Shown piece after piece: positions 14,741 to 22,333 of a DNA stretch of 50,986 nt. The stretch is taken from NCBI GenBank assembly GCA_025934635.1, contig JAICWX010000019.1:1-50986 (forward strand). Reading direction: 5' to 3'. A program made the position numbers and the translations under genes. Within the stretch, counting starts at the first letter, position 1. The number at the start of each line of letters is the position of its first letter. The notes beneath the pieces are model-generated. The model was given only the letters and a program-made list of their open reading frames with translations. It was not told the DNA's origin and made no database searches. Origin of the DNA: Streptosporangiaceae bacterium (GTDB taxonomy: Bacteria > Actinomycetota > Actinomycetes > Streptosporangiales > Streptosporangiaceae).

Positions 14741-15937
14741 GTGAACGAACCCGCGCAGCAGCAGGTGGCGCCCTATATGGCCGTGGGGCTTTCCACCATC
14801 GTGCACGGCATCGGCAGCCGCAAGGACATCGCGCGCAACCTGCAGATCGTGGAGGACGGCATCCACGCCGCGGTGTCGATCATCGGCATCAACATGCCGG
14901 TGCGGCTGATCGCCCTGGCCGAGGGGGCGCTGACCGGGTTCACCGACGAGATCTTCGACATCCCGCACGTCACCGCGGCGCGCGAGCTGTTCATCGACAT
15001 TCCCGGGCCGGAGACGGACCGGCTCGCCGCGCTCGCCCGGCAGTACAGCACCTACATCGTGGTCCAGTGCAAGGCGCGCTGGCCCGAGGTCATCGACGAC
15101 CGGTTCTTCAACACGCTGTTCGTCATCTCGCCGCAGGGTGAGATCGTCCACAAGGCGGCCAAGAATCACCTGTGGTGCCGGGAGCGCTCGTGCGTCCCGC
15201 ATGACGTCTACGACCGCTGGGTGGAGCTGTTCGGCGACGGGATCGACGCCTTCTACCCGGTGCTGCGCACCGCCGACATCGGCAATATCGGCACGATCTG
15301 CTGCTCCGACGGGGAGTACCCGGAGGCGGTCCGCGCCCTCGCGTTCAACGGCGCGGAGGTGGTCTACCGCCCGAGCGAGGCGGTGCCGATGACCCAGATG
15401 GGGATGGAGCCCGGCGGGACCTGGCTGCTGCAGAACCGGGCCCACGCGCATTTCAACAACGTCTACATGATCTGCCCGAACGTCGGCCCGGTGTACGTGC
15501 ACCCGCAGATGGAGCACCCGTACGACATCGGCGGCGGCAACTCCCACGTCGTCGACTACCAGGGGAACGTGCTCGGGCACACCACCTCGGGCGCCAACAC
15601 GTTCGTCGCGGGGATCATCGACATCGAGGCCCTGCGCCAGTTCCGCACCATGAACCTCAACTCCAACTGGATGAAGGACCTGCGGACGGAGATCTTCCGG
15701 CGCATGTACGAGGAGCCGGTCCACCCGAAGAACCTCTGGCTGGACGCCGAGCCGCGGCAGCACGCCGACGTCGACGAGATCTACCGGGCCAACATCGACC
15801 GCCTCGTGGCCCGCGGGAGCTTCACCCGGCCGGCCCGGGCCTTTCCCGGCGCCCGGTACATCGCCCCCGCCGAATCCCCGGACGAGGCCGACTGGGAGCA
15901 CATGCGGGGCCTGTGGTCCCCGCCCGCGGAACCATAG
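14741..15937 (+). CDS. Nitrilase-superfamily carbon-nitrogen hydrolase
   Basis: About 398 residues. The Glu-Lys-Cys triad is visible: Glu in LAEGALTGF, Lys in HKAAKNHLW, and Cys in IGTICCSDGEYPEAVRALA. The dimer-helix stretch NRAHAHFNNVYMICPNVGP and GGGNSHVVDYQGNVLGHT are typical. It is longer than most nitrilases (about 300) with an extra C-terminal segment from about residue 300. It hydrolyses an amide, nitrile or carbamoyl bond; position after the allantoin genes hints at a ureido or amide substrate, without proof. GTG 14741 has GAAGGTGG upstream; GTG 14732, three codons earlier, is the alternative. About 180 bases separate it from glycerate kinase, so it may have its own promoter (TACTGT at about 14711). 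Confidence 0.88.
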   Translation: MNEPAQQQVAPYMAVGLSTIVHGIGSRKDIARNLQIVEDGIHAAVSIIGINMPVRLIALAEGALTGFTDEIFDIPHVTAARELFIDIPGPETDRLAALARQYSTYIVVQCKARWPEVIDDRFFNTLFVISPQGEIVHKAAKNHLWCRERSCVPHDVYDRWVELFGDGIDAFYPVLRTADIGNIGTICCSDGEYPEAVRALAFNGAEVVYRPSEAVPMTQMGMEPGGTWLLQNRAHAHFNNVYMICPNVGPVYVHPQMEHPYDIGGGNSHVVDYQGNVLGHTTSGANTFVAGIIDIEALRQFRTMNLNSNWMKDLRTEIFRRMYEEPVHPKNLWLDAEPRQHADVDEIYRANIDRLVARGSFTRPARAFPGARYIAPAESPDEADWEHMRGLWSPPAEP

Positions 15938-15965
15938 CGAGCGGAGCCGCCGCGAGCGGGAAAAT

Positions 15966-15985
15966 GCCGCCCCGGAATCGGCGGC
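15966..15985 (+). terminator. Possible hairpin after the nitrilase gene
   Basis: GCCGCC and GGCGGC form a perfect 6-bp stem about 30 bases after the nitrilase stop. There is no U-tract, so this is at best a weak terminator of the type seen in GC-rich genomes. Confidence 0.3.
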
Positions 15986-16061
15986 GTGCTGTGGTAAAGA
16001 CGCCGGTCTCGGTGGTCTATCCGGAGAGAGGACTACCGGCGACCTAGGCAGGGAGTGGCCC

Positions 16062-16562
16062 ATGGCCCGCGCAACCCCTGGTGCGCATCCGGCGGCAGCC
16101 GCTCCGGCATCCCCGGGCGGCCAGGCCTTCGAGGAGTTTTTCCGGGAGAACGAGCCGAAGCTGCGCCGCGCGCTGATCGCCGCCTACGGGTTCGAGGAGG
16201 GACGGGACGCGGCCGCCGAGGCGCTCGCCTGGGCCTGGGAGCACTGGGAGCGGCTGCGGGATGTCGCGAACCTGCCCGGCTACCTGTTCCGGGTCGCGCA
16301 GAGCCGCCGCCGGCGACGGCGCCTTCCGGTCCTGCGGGATGCTCCCGGCTGGGCCGAGCACCGGTTCGAGCCCGGCCTGCCGGGCGCGCTGGCCGCCTTG
16401 TCCCAGCGGCAGCGCGTGGCCGTCGTGCTCGTGCACGGCTACGGGTGCACGCTGCGCGAGGTGGCGGAGCTGACCGGCATCAAGCAGACGACCGTGCAGA
16501 ACCACGCGGAGCGGGGCCTGGCCCGGCTGCGCGCCCGACTGGGAGTAACCAATGACAGCTGA
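16062..16562 (+). CDS. ECF-type RNA polymerase sigma factor
   Basis: 166 residues. Region 2: FEEFFRENEPKLRRALIAAYGFEEGRDAAAEALAWAWEHWERLRDVANLPGYLFRVAQSRRRR-like (residues about 24-85). Region 4: ALAALSQRQRVAVVLVHGYGCTLREVAELTGIKQTTVQNHAERGLARLRARLG (about 105-160) with the DNA-binding helix GIKQTTVQNH. An Ala/Pro-rich tail precedes region 2. ATG 16062 has GGGAG upstream. The gene overlaps by 11 bases the membrane protein that follows, which is likely its regulator or the gene of its sensing system. Confidence 0.9.
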   Translation: MARATPGAHPAAAAPASPGGQAFEEFFRENEPKLRRALIAAYGFEEGRDAAAEALAWAWEHWERLRDVANLPGYLFRVAQSRRRRRRLPVLRDAPGWAEHRFEPGLPGALAALSQRQRVAVVLVHGYGCTLREVAELTGIKQTTVQNHAERGLARLRARLGVTNDS

Positions 16563-17541
16563 CCTGAACGAGCAGATCCGCGAGCTGATCGACCGCGGTG
16601 CCGACCCGGTCTCGTTCGCCGAGATCACGGCCCGCCCGGCGGCGGCCGGGCCGGGTCCCGCCACGGCGCCAGGCAGGCACCGCCGGCACTGGGCCGCCGT
16701 GGCCGTCGCCGGCATCGCCGCCGCCATCGCCGTCGCCTGGCCCGGCGGCCCGGCCGCCCCGGAACGGTCCGGCCAGGCTGGCACCGTGCTCACCGCGGCC
16801 ATGGTCCGCCAGTTCGCCGCCGCGTCGGGGACCGCGCTGACGCATACCGGTCATATGCGGATCACGTACTCCGATACCTCATCGCTTGACCCGGGTGACC
16901 ACGGCGCCGGGACCGACGACATCACGTTCTCCGGCCGCGACTGGAATGACGTCACTGACCAGAGCGCCCCGCCGAACGGCTCGTCGGTCAACCGTTTCGC
17001 CGGCGGGCGGCTGTACTACTACGGCCCGGGCTTCGTCCAGCACCCGGGCGACCCGCTGCGCTGGCTCCGGGAGACCAACCCGGCCGAGATCCGCGCCGTG
17101 ACCTCCGTGTCCGCGCCGGACCCGCGTCAGCTGCTGCGCGTGCTGGACCCGGCGGCCCGGTTCGTCCGGGTCGGCTACCAGGTCATCGGCGGCGTCCGGG
17201 TCGAGCAGCTGCGTGCCACCCGGCTCGGTCACCTGCCCGGGCTGGGCGCGCTGCCCGGCGAGGCCGCGCCGATCGGGCGGGTGACCTCCCTGAACGTCTG
17301 GGTCGACAGCCACGGGGTCATCCGCCAGCTGCACCTGACGTCGCGAAAGCCCGTCACGACGGGCAGCCGGCAGAAGTTCTTCGTGATCAAGAACGGCCAC
17401 ATGACGGTGAAGCTGGGACCATCCGGGCCGGGACGTCACGGCTTCGAGCGTGCATCAGCCTGGGTCAGCTTCCTCGACATCGGCCAGCCGGAGACGATCA
17501 CGGCGCCGGCGCACGCTGTCCCGGTCTTCGGCCGCGGGTAA
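16552..17541 (+). CDS. Single-pass membrane protein cotranscribed with the ECF sigma factor
   Basis: 329 residues: a short cytoplasmic part (1-45, beginning MTADLNEQIRELIDRGADPVSFAEI), one membrane segment at about 47-63 (WAAVAVAGIAAAIAVAW), and a large outside domain with repeated beta-type stretches (HMRITYSDTSS, GRLYYYGPGFVQHPG, IGRVTSLNVWVDSHGVIRQLHLTSR). The outside part recalls the LolA/LppX-like lipid-binding fold of actinobacterial sigma-linked proteins, an impression rather than a match. No zinc-binding HxxxCxxC anti-sigma motif is seen in the N-terminal part. ATG 16552 overlaps the sigma gene by 11 bases. Confidence 0.8.
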   Translation: MTADLNEQIRELIDRGADPVSFAEITARPAAAGPGPATAPGRHRRHWAAVAVAGIAAAIAVAWPGGPAAPERSGQAGTVLTAAMVRQFAAASGTALTHTGHMRITYSDTSSLDPGDHGAGTDDITFSGRDWNDVTDQSAPPNGSSVNRFAGGRLYYYGPGFVQHPGDPLRWLRETNPAEIRAVTSVSAPDPRQLLRVLDPAARFVRVGYQVIGGVRVEQLRATRLGHLPGLGALPGEAAPIGRVTSLNVWVDSHGVIRQLHLTSRKPVTTGSRQKFFVIKNGHMTVKLGPSGPGRHGFERASAWVSFLDIGQPETITAPAHAVPVFGRG

Positions 17542-17572
17542 CAGGACCCGGGCGTATCCAGGATCAGAGGGC

Positions 17573-18727
17573 TCACGCGGGCGTGCGCCGCCGGGTCACG
17601 GCGTCGTACTCGGCGAGCGCGGCGGACACGGCGGCGTCCTCGTCCGGCAGGGTGAGGGCGCGGGCGGCGGCGGCCTTGCGCAGCCGGGCGGCCAGCACCT
17701 CGTCGGTGAGCACGGCGCGCACCGCGTCGGCCAGCCGCCGGGCGTCACCGGGCGGGACCAGCACGGCGGCGTCCTCGCCGGTCAGCGCCGGCGTCCCGCC
17801 GGCCCGGGTGGCCACCACGGGCACCCCGGACCGGAGCGCCTCCTGCAGGATGAGCGGCTGGCCTTCCCAGACGCTGGGCAGCACGAACACGGCGGCGGCG
17901 GCGAGCAGGGCCGGGATGTCGTCGCGGTGCCCGAGAAACCGCGCGTCGAGCCCGAGGCGGCCGGCCTCGCTCTTCAGCTCGGCCGCCAGCGGCCCCTCTC
18001 CCGCGATGACCAGGAGCGGCTCGGGCTGGAGGTCCCGCCACCTGGCCGCGGCCTCCAGCAGGGTGGCGAACCCCTTCTGCGGCGCCAGCCGCGCGGCCGC
18101 CAGCACCAGGGGGCGGTCCGGAGCCGGGTCACCGGGCAGCGAAAGGCCAGCGGGCGTTTCCGCGGAAACGCCGGACCCGGGAGCGGCGGCCACCGGAAGG
18201 AGCGCCGCGGGCACCGGGGCGTGGCCGACCCGGCGGGCACCCGCGGCGCGCATCCGGTCCTCCAGGTCCGCGGAGACGCCGAGCATCGAGTCGGCGCTGC
18301 GCGCGGCGATCCGCTCCAGCACGCGGTACACCGCGCCGGTGGCGCCGCCGGCCGGGGGGGCGTTGTGCACGGTGACGACCAGCGCGGGGCGCGGTGCGTA
18401 GACGGTGGGCCGGACCAGCGCCAGCGCGATCGCGGTGAGCGCGCCGGCCCGCAGGCCGTGCGCATGCACCACGTCGGGCCGCCAGGCGGCGGCCAGGCGG
18501 CGCAGCCGCCGGATGGCCTGCAGGTCGCGGCGCACGCGCGGGCGGTCCGCGATCTCGACCGGGGTGAACTCCACGCCGGCCAGGGCGCCGAAGGAGAAAT
18601 CCCGGTCGGTCCGGGCCGGGCCGAAGACCTCGACGCTGACGCCCCGCGCCGCCGCCCCGGCCGCGAGCATCCTCACGTGCCGGGCGGTCCCGCCGGTGCT
18701 GGTCCCGAGCACGAACGCGACCTTCAC
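17573..18727 (-). CDS. GT4-family glycosyltransferase
   Basis: 384 residues, GT-B fold. Seen: N-terminal VKVAFVLGTSTGGTARHVRMLAAGAAARG, PDVVHAHGLRAG, and the C-terminal nucleotide-sugar half LVLAAARLAPQKGFATLLEA, VIAGEGPLAAELK, FLGHRDDIPALLAAAAVFVLPSVWEGQPLILQEALRSGVPVVATRAGG with the EGQPLxxxE acid motif. It transfers a sugar from an activated donor, probably to a lipid-linked or cell-surface acceptor. GTG 18727 overlaps the murJ stop by GTGA; a longer frame from 18790 lies inside murJ and is less likely. Last gene of the steA-steB-PNPT-murJ operon. Confidence 0.92.
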   Translation of the reverse strand: MKVAFVLGTSTGGTARHVRMLAAGAAARGVSVEVFGPARTDRDFSFGALAGVEFTPVEIADRPRVRRDLQAIRRLRRLAAAWRPDVVHAHGLRAGALTAIALALVRPTVYAPRPALVVTVHNAPPAGGATGAVYRVLERIAARSADSMLGVSADLEDRMRAAGARRVGHAPVPAALLPVAAAPGSGVSAETPAGLSLPGDPAPDRPLVLAAARLAPQKGFATLLEAAARWRDLQPEPLLVIAGEGPLAAELKSEAGRLGLDARFLGHRDDIPALLAAAAVFVLPSVWEGQPLILQEALRSGVPVVATRAGGTPALTGEDAAVLVPPGDARRLADAVRAVLTDEVLAARLRKAAAARALTLPDEDAAVSAALAEYDAVTRRRTPA

Positions 18728-20382
18728 GCCCGCACCACCTTCCTGATCACGGCCCGCAGGTCCCCACCCGCCTCCCCTCCCCCCTTCCATGTCACGGCCA
18801 GCACCGCGAGGAACGCCGCCAGGACGGCCGCGCTGGCCAGCAGCGTGACCCCGACGCTGGGCAGGAAGCCGGCCGGCCGGACGCCGAGGGACACGCCGAG
18901 CCCGGCCGCGGCCCCGGCCAGCGCGCCGGCCAGCCCGGCCAGCGAGGCGCGCCCGCAGCCGCGCAGCGCGGCCGGGCCGCGGTGCCGGCGGACCAGGAGG
19001 AGCAGGGCGATGCCGGAGCCGGTCAGCCCGATGGTGGTGCCCGCGCCCAGCCAGGGCACCACCGCCGGGCCCGGCACGAACGGGACGATCAGCAGGTCAG
19101 CGGCGATCACCAGCAGCCAGCCGCCGCTGACCGCCAGCGCCGAGGCGCGGCTGCGCCCGTCCGCGTAGAGCACCCGGGACAAGTTGGCCGTGAGCCCGTA
19201 CCCGACGAGGCCGGGCGCGAACGCGGCCAGCGCGATCGCCAGCTGCCGGGCGTCGGCCGACTGGCTGACGTGGGACTGGAACACCCGCGCCAGCGGGACG
19301 CAGGTCCCGGCCATCCCCGCCACGCCCAGCCAGGACGCCACCGTGACCGCCCGGGTCGAGGTGGCGCTGGTGTCGTCGAAGCTCGCCGTCCGGGCGGACA
19401 GCTCGGGGAAGGCGCTGGTCGCGATGGGCACGGCCAGCACGGCGTACGGCACGAAGAAGACCGCCCAGGCGAAGCTGTAGAGCACTAGCGAGCCGCTGCC
19501 GCCACGCGAGTTGGCCAGCACGATCACGACCGCCACCGAGGCGTCCTGCGCGATCAGCGTGGCGATGCCGGCGGTGGCGAGCGAACGGACCCGCGCCCCC
19601 ACCCCGGCCGGGAACCGCAGGCTGGGCCGCAGCTTCAGGCGCAGCCGGACGGCTGGCCACAAGGGGGTGGCGACCAGCGCCGCGACCCCGGCCGTGGTGC
19701 CGGCGGCCAGGACGATCCAGGCCAGCGCGGGCACCGGCCGGGTCAGGTCCTGGTAACCGCGGCCGGCGACGCCGAACCAGAAGTAGGCGCCGATGACCAC
19801 CAGGCTGGACAGCACCGGCGCCAGCGCGGGCGAGGCGAACCGGCGGTGCCCCTGCAGGATGCCGTACAGCACCACGGCCAGGCCGTAGAGCAGGATCTGG
19901 GGCGCGAACGCCACCAGCATGCGCGCGCCGAGGGTGACCATGGCGGCCCGGGGGCACCCGGGCGTCCCGCCGAGCAGGACCGACACCAGCGGCCGGGCGA
20001 TGACCGCGACCACCAGGCTGACCGGGACGAGCAGCAGGACGGCCCAGCTGAGCAGGGCGGCTGAGATCTGCCGGACTTGCTCGCGGTCCGCGTCCCCGCC
20101 CGCACCGCGCGCGGCGGCGCGGGCCGGACCCGCGAGCACCGGCACCACCACCGCGGTCAGGGCCCCGCCCGCCACGATGTCGTAGATGATGTTCGGCACC
20201 ATGTTGGCCGTGGTGTACGCGGTACCCAGGCACGAGGCCTGGACGGTATGCGCGAACACGACCTGGCGGCCGAACCCGATGACCCGCGCGAGCATCGTGA
20301 TCGCGCCGATCAGCACCGCCGCGCGGCCTATCCCCCCGCCCCGTGGCCGGGCACTCCCCCGCTCGGCGACGGGAGCGCTCAC
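18724..20382 (-). CDS. murJ: MurJ/MviN-family lipid flippase
   Basis: 552 residues, about 14 membrane segments, MOP (multidrug/oligosaccharidyl-lipid/polysaccharide) exporter superfamily. Seen: MLARVIGFGRQVVFAHTVQ, ANMVPNIIYDIVAGGALTAVVVPVL (MurJ signature in the first helices), LYGILQGHRRFASPALAPVLSSLVVI, YSFAWAVFFVPYAVLAVPIATSAFPELSA, and LSRVLYADGRSRASA. MurJ flips lipid II across the membrane. Actinobacteria often have more than one MurJ-like protein, so this one could flip another lipid-linked sugar, as its glycosyltransferase and MraY-like neighbours suggest. GTG 20382 overlaps the upstream stop by four bases. Confidence 0.85.
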   Translation of the reverse strand: MSAPVAERGSARPRGGGIGRAAVLIGAITMLARVIGFGRQVVFAHTVQASCLGTAYTTANMVPNIIYDIVAGGALTAVVVPVLAGPARAAARGAGGDADREQVRQISAALLSWAVLLLVPVSLVVAVIARPLVSVLLGGTPGCPRAAMVTLGARMLVAFAPQILLYGLAVVLYGILQGHRRFASPALAPVLSSLVVIGAYFWFGVAGRGYQDLTRPVPALAWIVLAAGTTAGVAALVATPLWPAVRLRLKLRPSLRFPAGVGARVRSLATAGIATLIAQDASVAVVIVLANSRGGSGSLVLYSFAWAVFFVPYAVLAVPIATSAFPELSARTASFDDTSATSTRAVTVASWLGVAGMAGTCVPLARVFQSHVSQSADARQLAIALAAFAPGLVGYGLTANLSRVLYADGRSRASALAVSGGWLLVIAADLLIVPFVPGPAVVPWLGAGTTIGLTGSGIALLLLVRRHRGPAALRGCGRASLAGLAGALAGAAAGLGVSLGVRPAGFLPSVGVTLLASAAVLAAFLAVLAVTWKGGGEAGGDLRAVIRKVVRA

Positions 20383-21293
20383 CCGGCTGGTTCGGGCCGC
20401 TGAGCGGGGATCGTGACCCCGGCCAGCTGTGAATTTGACTGCTGCGGCGGGACGGACAGCGGCGGCGACGGCGCGGGCCGCCGGCCGAGCATGTCCAGCC
20501 AGTTCAGGGCCGGGGTGCGCGCGATCACCTTAGTGAAGCTGACCTTCTCGCTGGCCGCGGTCAGCCCGGCGATCCCGGCCAGCAGCGCGATCCGGGCCGG
20601 CCGGGACAGGCCGGCCGCGGCGGCGCCGAGCATCGCGCCGAGCGCGTTCGCGCCGGCGTCGCCGAGCATGGCCCGCTCGCCCAGGTCCTCGGGGAGCAGC
20701 GCCAGCGCCGCCCCCAGCGGCGCGGCGACGCCGTCCTGGCCGGCCGCGCCCAGCAGGGCCCCGGAGACCCCCGCGACCTTGATGGCCCGGCCGGGCCGCA
20801 GGTCGAACAGGTTGAGCAGGTTCGCGCCGCCCGCGACCAGGCCCGCGTTGATGACCACGTCGGCCGGCGAGCCGCCGGTCAGCGCGGCGCTGGCCAGCCC
20901 GGCGGCGCCGATGCCGCCCAGTTTCACCGCGCCGGTGGTGACCTCGCCGTGGCGCAGCGCGCCGAGGTGACCGCGGAAGCCCCGCCGGTCCCCGGAGCCG
21001 GCCAGGTCGTCATAGGCTCCGAACGCCGCGGCGGCCGCCCCGCCCGCGATCATGCCCGCGGCGCGGCGCCGTCCTGAAGAGCCGGGCGCCAGGGCCGCCT
21101 GGGCCAGGACGCCGGCGATCGCCCCGGCCGCCGCGGCCGGCCCCTCGAGCAAGGTGACCGGCTCGCCCCGGTGGTTGGTCCGGGACCAGGCCTTCGGGCC
21201 GCCCGGAGGGCGGCGGTTCATGGCCGCGTAGGCCAGCCTGGCCGCGCCCGCCGCACAGGCCCCGGCCGCGGCGGCCGATCCCGCTCGCCTCAT
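20379..21293 (-). CDS. Diverged MraY/WecA-like (PNPT superfamily) membrane protein
   Basis: 304 residues, many short hydrophobic helices. Three traits of polyprenyl-phosphate N-acetylhexosamine-1-phosphate transferases are visible in order: AYDD at residues 93-96 (the paired Asp after helix 3), NLLNLFDLRPGRAIK at 158-172 in place of NxxNxxDGxDGL, and MLGDAGANALGAMLG at 209-223 (for FMGDxGSxxLG). NHRGEPVTLLEGP near residue 40 also fits. The second Asp pair is altered (FDLRPG), so transferase activity is doubtful. C terminus Pro/Gln-rich. ATG 21293 overlaps steB by ATGA. Databases would likely call it hypothetical; lipid-linked sugar synthesis is my inference from motifs and neighbours. Confidence 0.75.
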   Translation of the reverse strand: MRRAGSAAAAGACAAGAARLAYAAMNRRPPGGPKAWSRTNHRGEPVTLLEGPAAAAGAIAGVLAQAALAPGSSGRRRAAGMIAGGAAAAAFGAYDDLAGSGDRRGFRGHLGALRHGEVTTGAVKLGGIGAAGLASAALTGGSPADVVINAGLVAGGANLLNLFDLRPGRAIKVAGVSGALLGAAGQDGVAAPLGAALALLPEDLGERAMLGDAGANALGAMLGAAAAGLSRPARIALLAGIAGLTAASEKVSFTKVIARTPALNWLDMLGRRPAPSPPLSVPPQQSNSQLAGVTIPAQRPEPAG

Positions 21294-22333
21294 TTCCTGA
21301 CCTTCTTCTTCGTCGGGGAGGTAGGCGTTGCGCTCGCCGACGCCGACGCAGACGCAGACGGGGAGGGCGCCGGGCTCGGCGCGATGGCGGTGGCGCCGTT
21401 GGCGGTGAAGCCGTAGCTGCCGGCCTTGCCGCCGGCCAGCCCCACGGCCAGCGCCTGCATGGCGACGGTCTGCCCGGCGACCAGGTCCGCGTTGTCGACG
21501 GTGGACACCTGGCTGGACACGTTGTTCGAGCGGAGCACCGCGATCGGGCTGCCCGCCCCCGAGCCCGCCGAGGAGCCGACGACCACGGTCGCGGAGCCCT
21601 TGGCGGCGAGCTCGGTGACCAGCGGGATGAGCACCTGGTCGAGCTGGTCGGCGCTGCCGTCCGACGGCGGGTTCTGCGGGGTCACGACGACCGCGAGGGT
21701 GGCGCTGTTACCCGGCTGCCCGGTGGTGCTGAGGAACTGGGACGCGGCGTAGGCCTGGAGCATCGTCGCGGCGTCGGTGCCCTGGTCGCCGGCCGGCGGC
21801 CGGCCGGCGGACCCCGCGTCCCCCTTGGCCAGGATCTCGCTCGCGATCACCTGGGCGGCCTGCTGCTGGTAGGTCGCGCTGCTGTCGAGCGTGATGCCGG
21901 CCGTCTGGGCCACATCGGTCGTGGTGACGTTCAGGCTGTCCTGCGTCGTGCCGCTGGTGTCGAAGAACTTCGTCGCCAGGTTGATCTGGCCGGTGATGCT
22001 GGCCCCGGCGGCGAGCGCGGCGGTGCTGATCCCGCTGACCACCGACGACTGGGCGCCCGGCTCGGTGACGATCAGCAGCCGCTGCTTGGTCAGCAGGCCG
22101 CGCAGCACGGTGGGCTCCACCGCCTGGGCGTACATCTCGCCCTCGGTGGCCTGCTGCTGAGCCGCGTCCCGCTGGCTGCTCACCTGGCCAAGCTCGTTCT
22201 GCAGCTTGGAGGTGGTCTTGTCCAGCAGGTTGTAAGCCGGCCCCTGCAATTCGGTGGAGCCGAGCACGATCCCGATCGCCAGCGCGAGGAACACCGCCAC
22301 GATGGAGACCAGGTGATAGCGAAAATCGATCAC
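21290..22333 (-). CDS. steB: SteB / MctB-family membrane-anchored protein (often annotated copper transporter)
   Basis: 347 residues. N-terminal VIDFRYHLVSIVAVFLALAIGIVLGSTEL is one membrane anchor with the family signature; a coiled coil follows (about 38-75: LLDKTTSKLQNELGQVSSQRDAAQQQ); then an outside domain with LLIVTEPGAQSSVVSGI and TLAVVVTPQNPP. The C terminus is a Ser/Ala/Pro stretch ending KKKVRK. The family includes mycobacterial MctB (copper resistance) and actinobacterial SteB, which works with SteA at the division site; pairing with steA here favours the second. GTG 22333 shares one base with the steA stop (TAGTG). Confidence 0.88.
   Translation of the reverse strand: MIDFRYHLVSIVAVFLALAIGIVLGSTELQGPAYNLLDKTTSKLQNELGQVSSQRDAAQQQATEGEMYAQAVEPTVLRGLLTKQRLLIVTEPGAQSSVVSGISTAALAAGASITGQINLATKFFDTSGTTQDSLNVTTTDVAQTAGITLDSSATYQQQAAQVIASEILAKGDAGSAGRPPAGDQGTDAATMLQAYAASQFLSTTGQPGNSATLAVVVTPQNPPSDGSADQLDQVLIPLVTELAAKGSATVVVGSSAGSGAGSPIAVLRSNNVSSQVSTVDNADLVAGQTVAMQALAVGLAGGKAGSYGFTANGATAIAPSPAPSPSASASASASATPTSPTKKKVRK

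Noticed and set aside
14684..16063. 459-codon minus-strand frame opposite the nitrilase-like gene
   Set aside because: The plus strand carries a clear Glu-Lys-Cys hydrolase; the minus frame shows no known motif.
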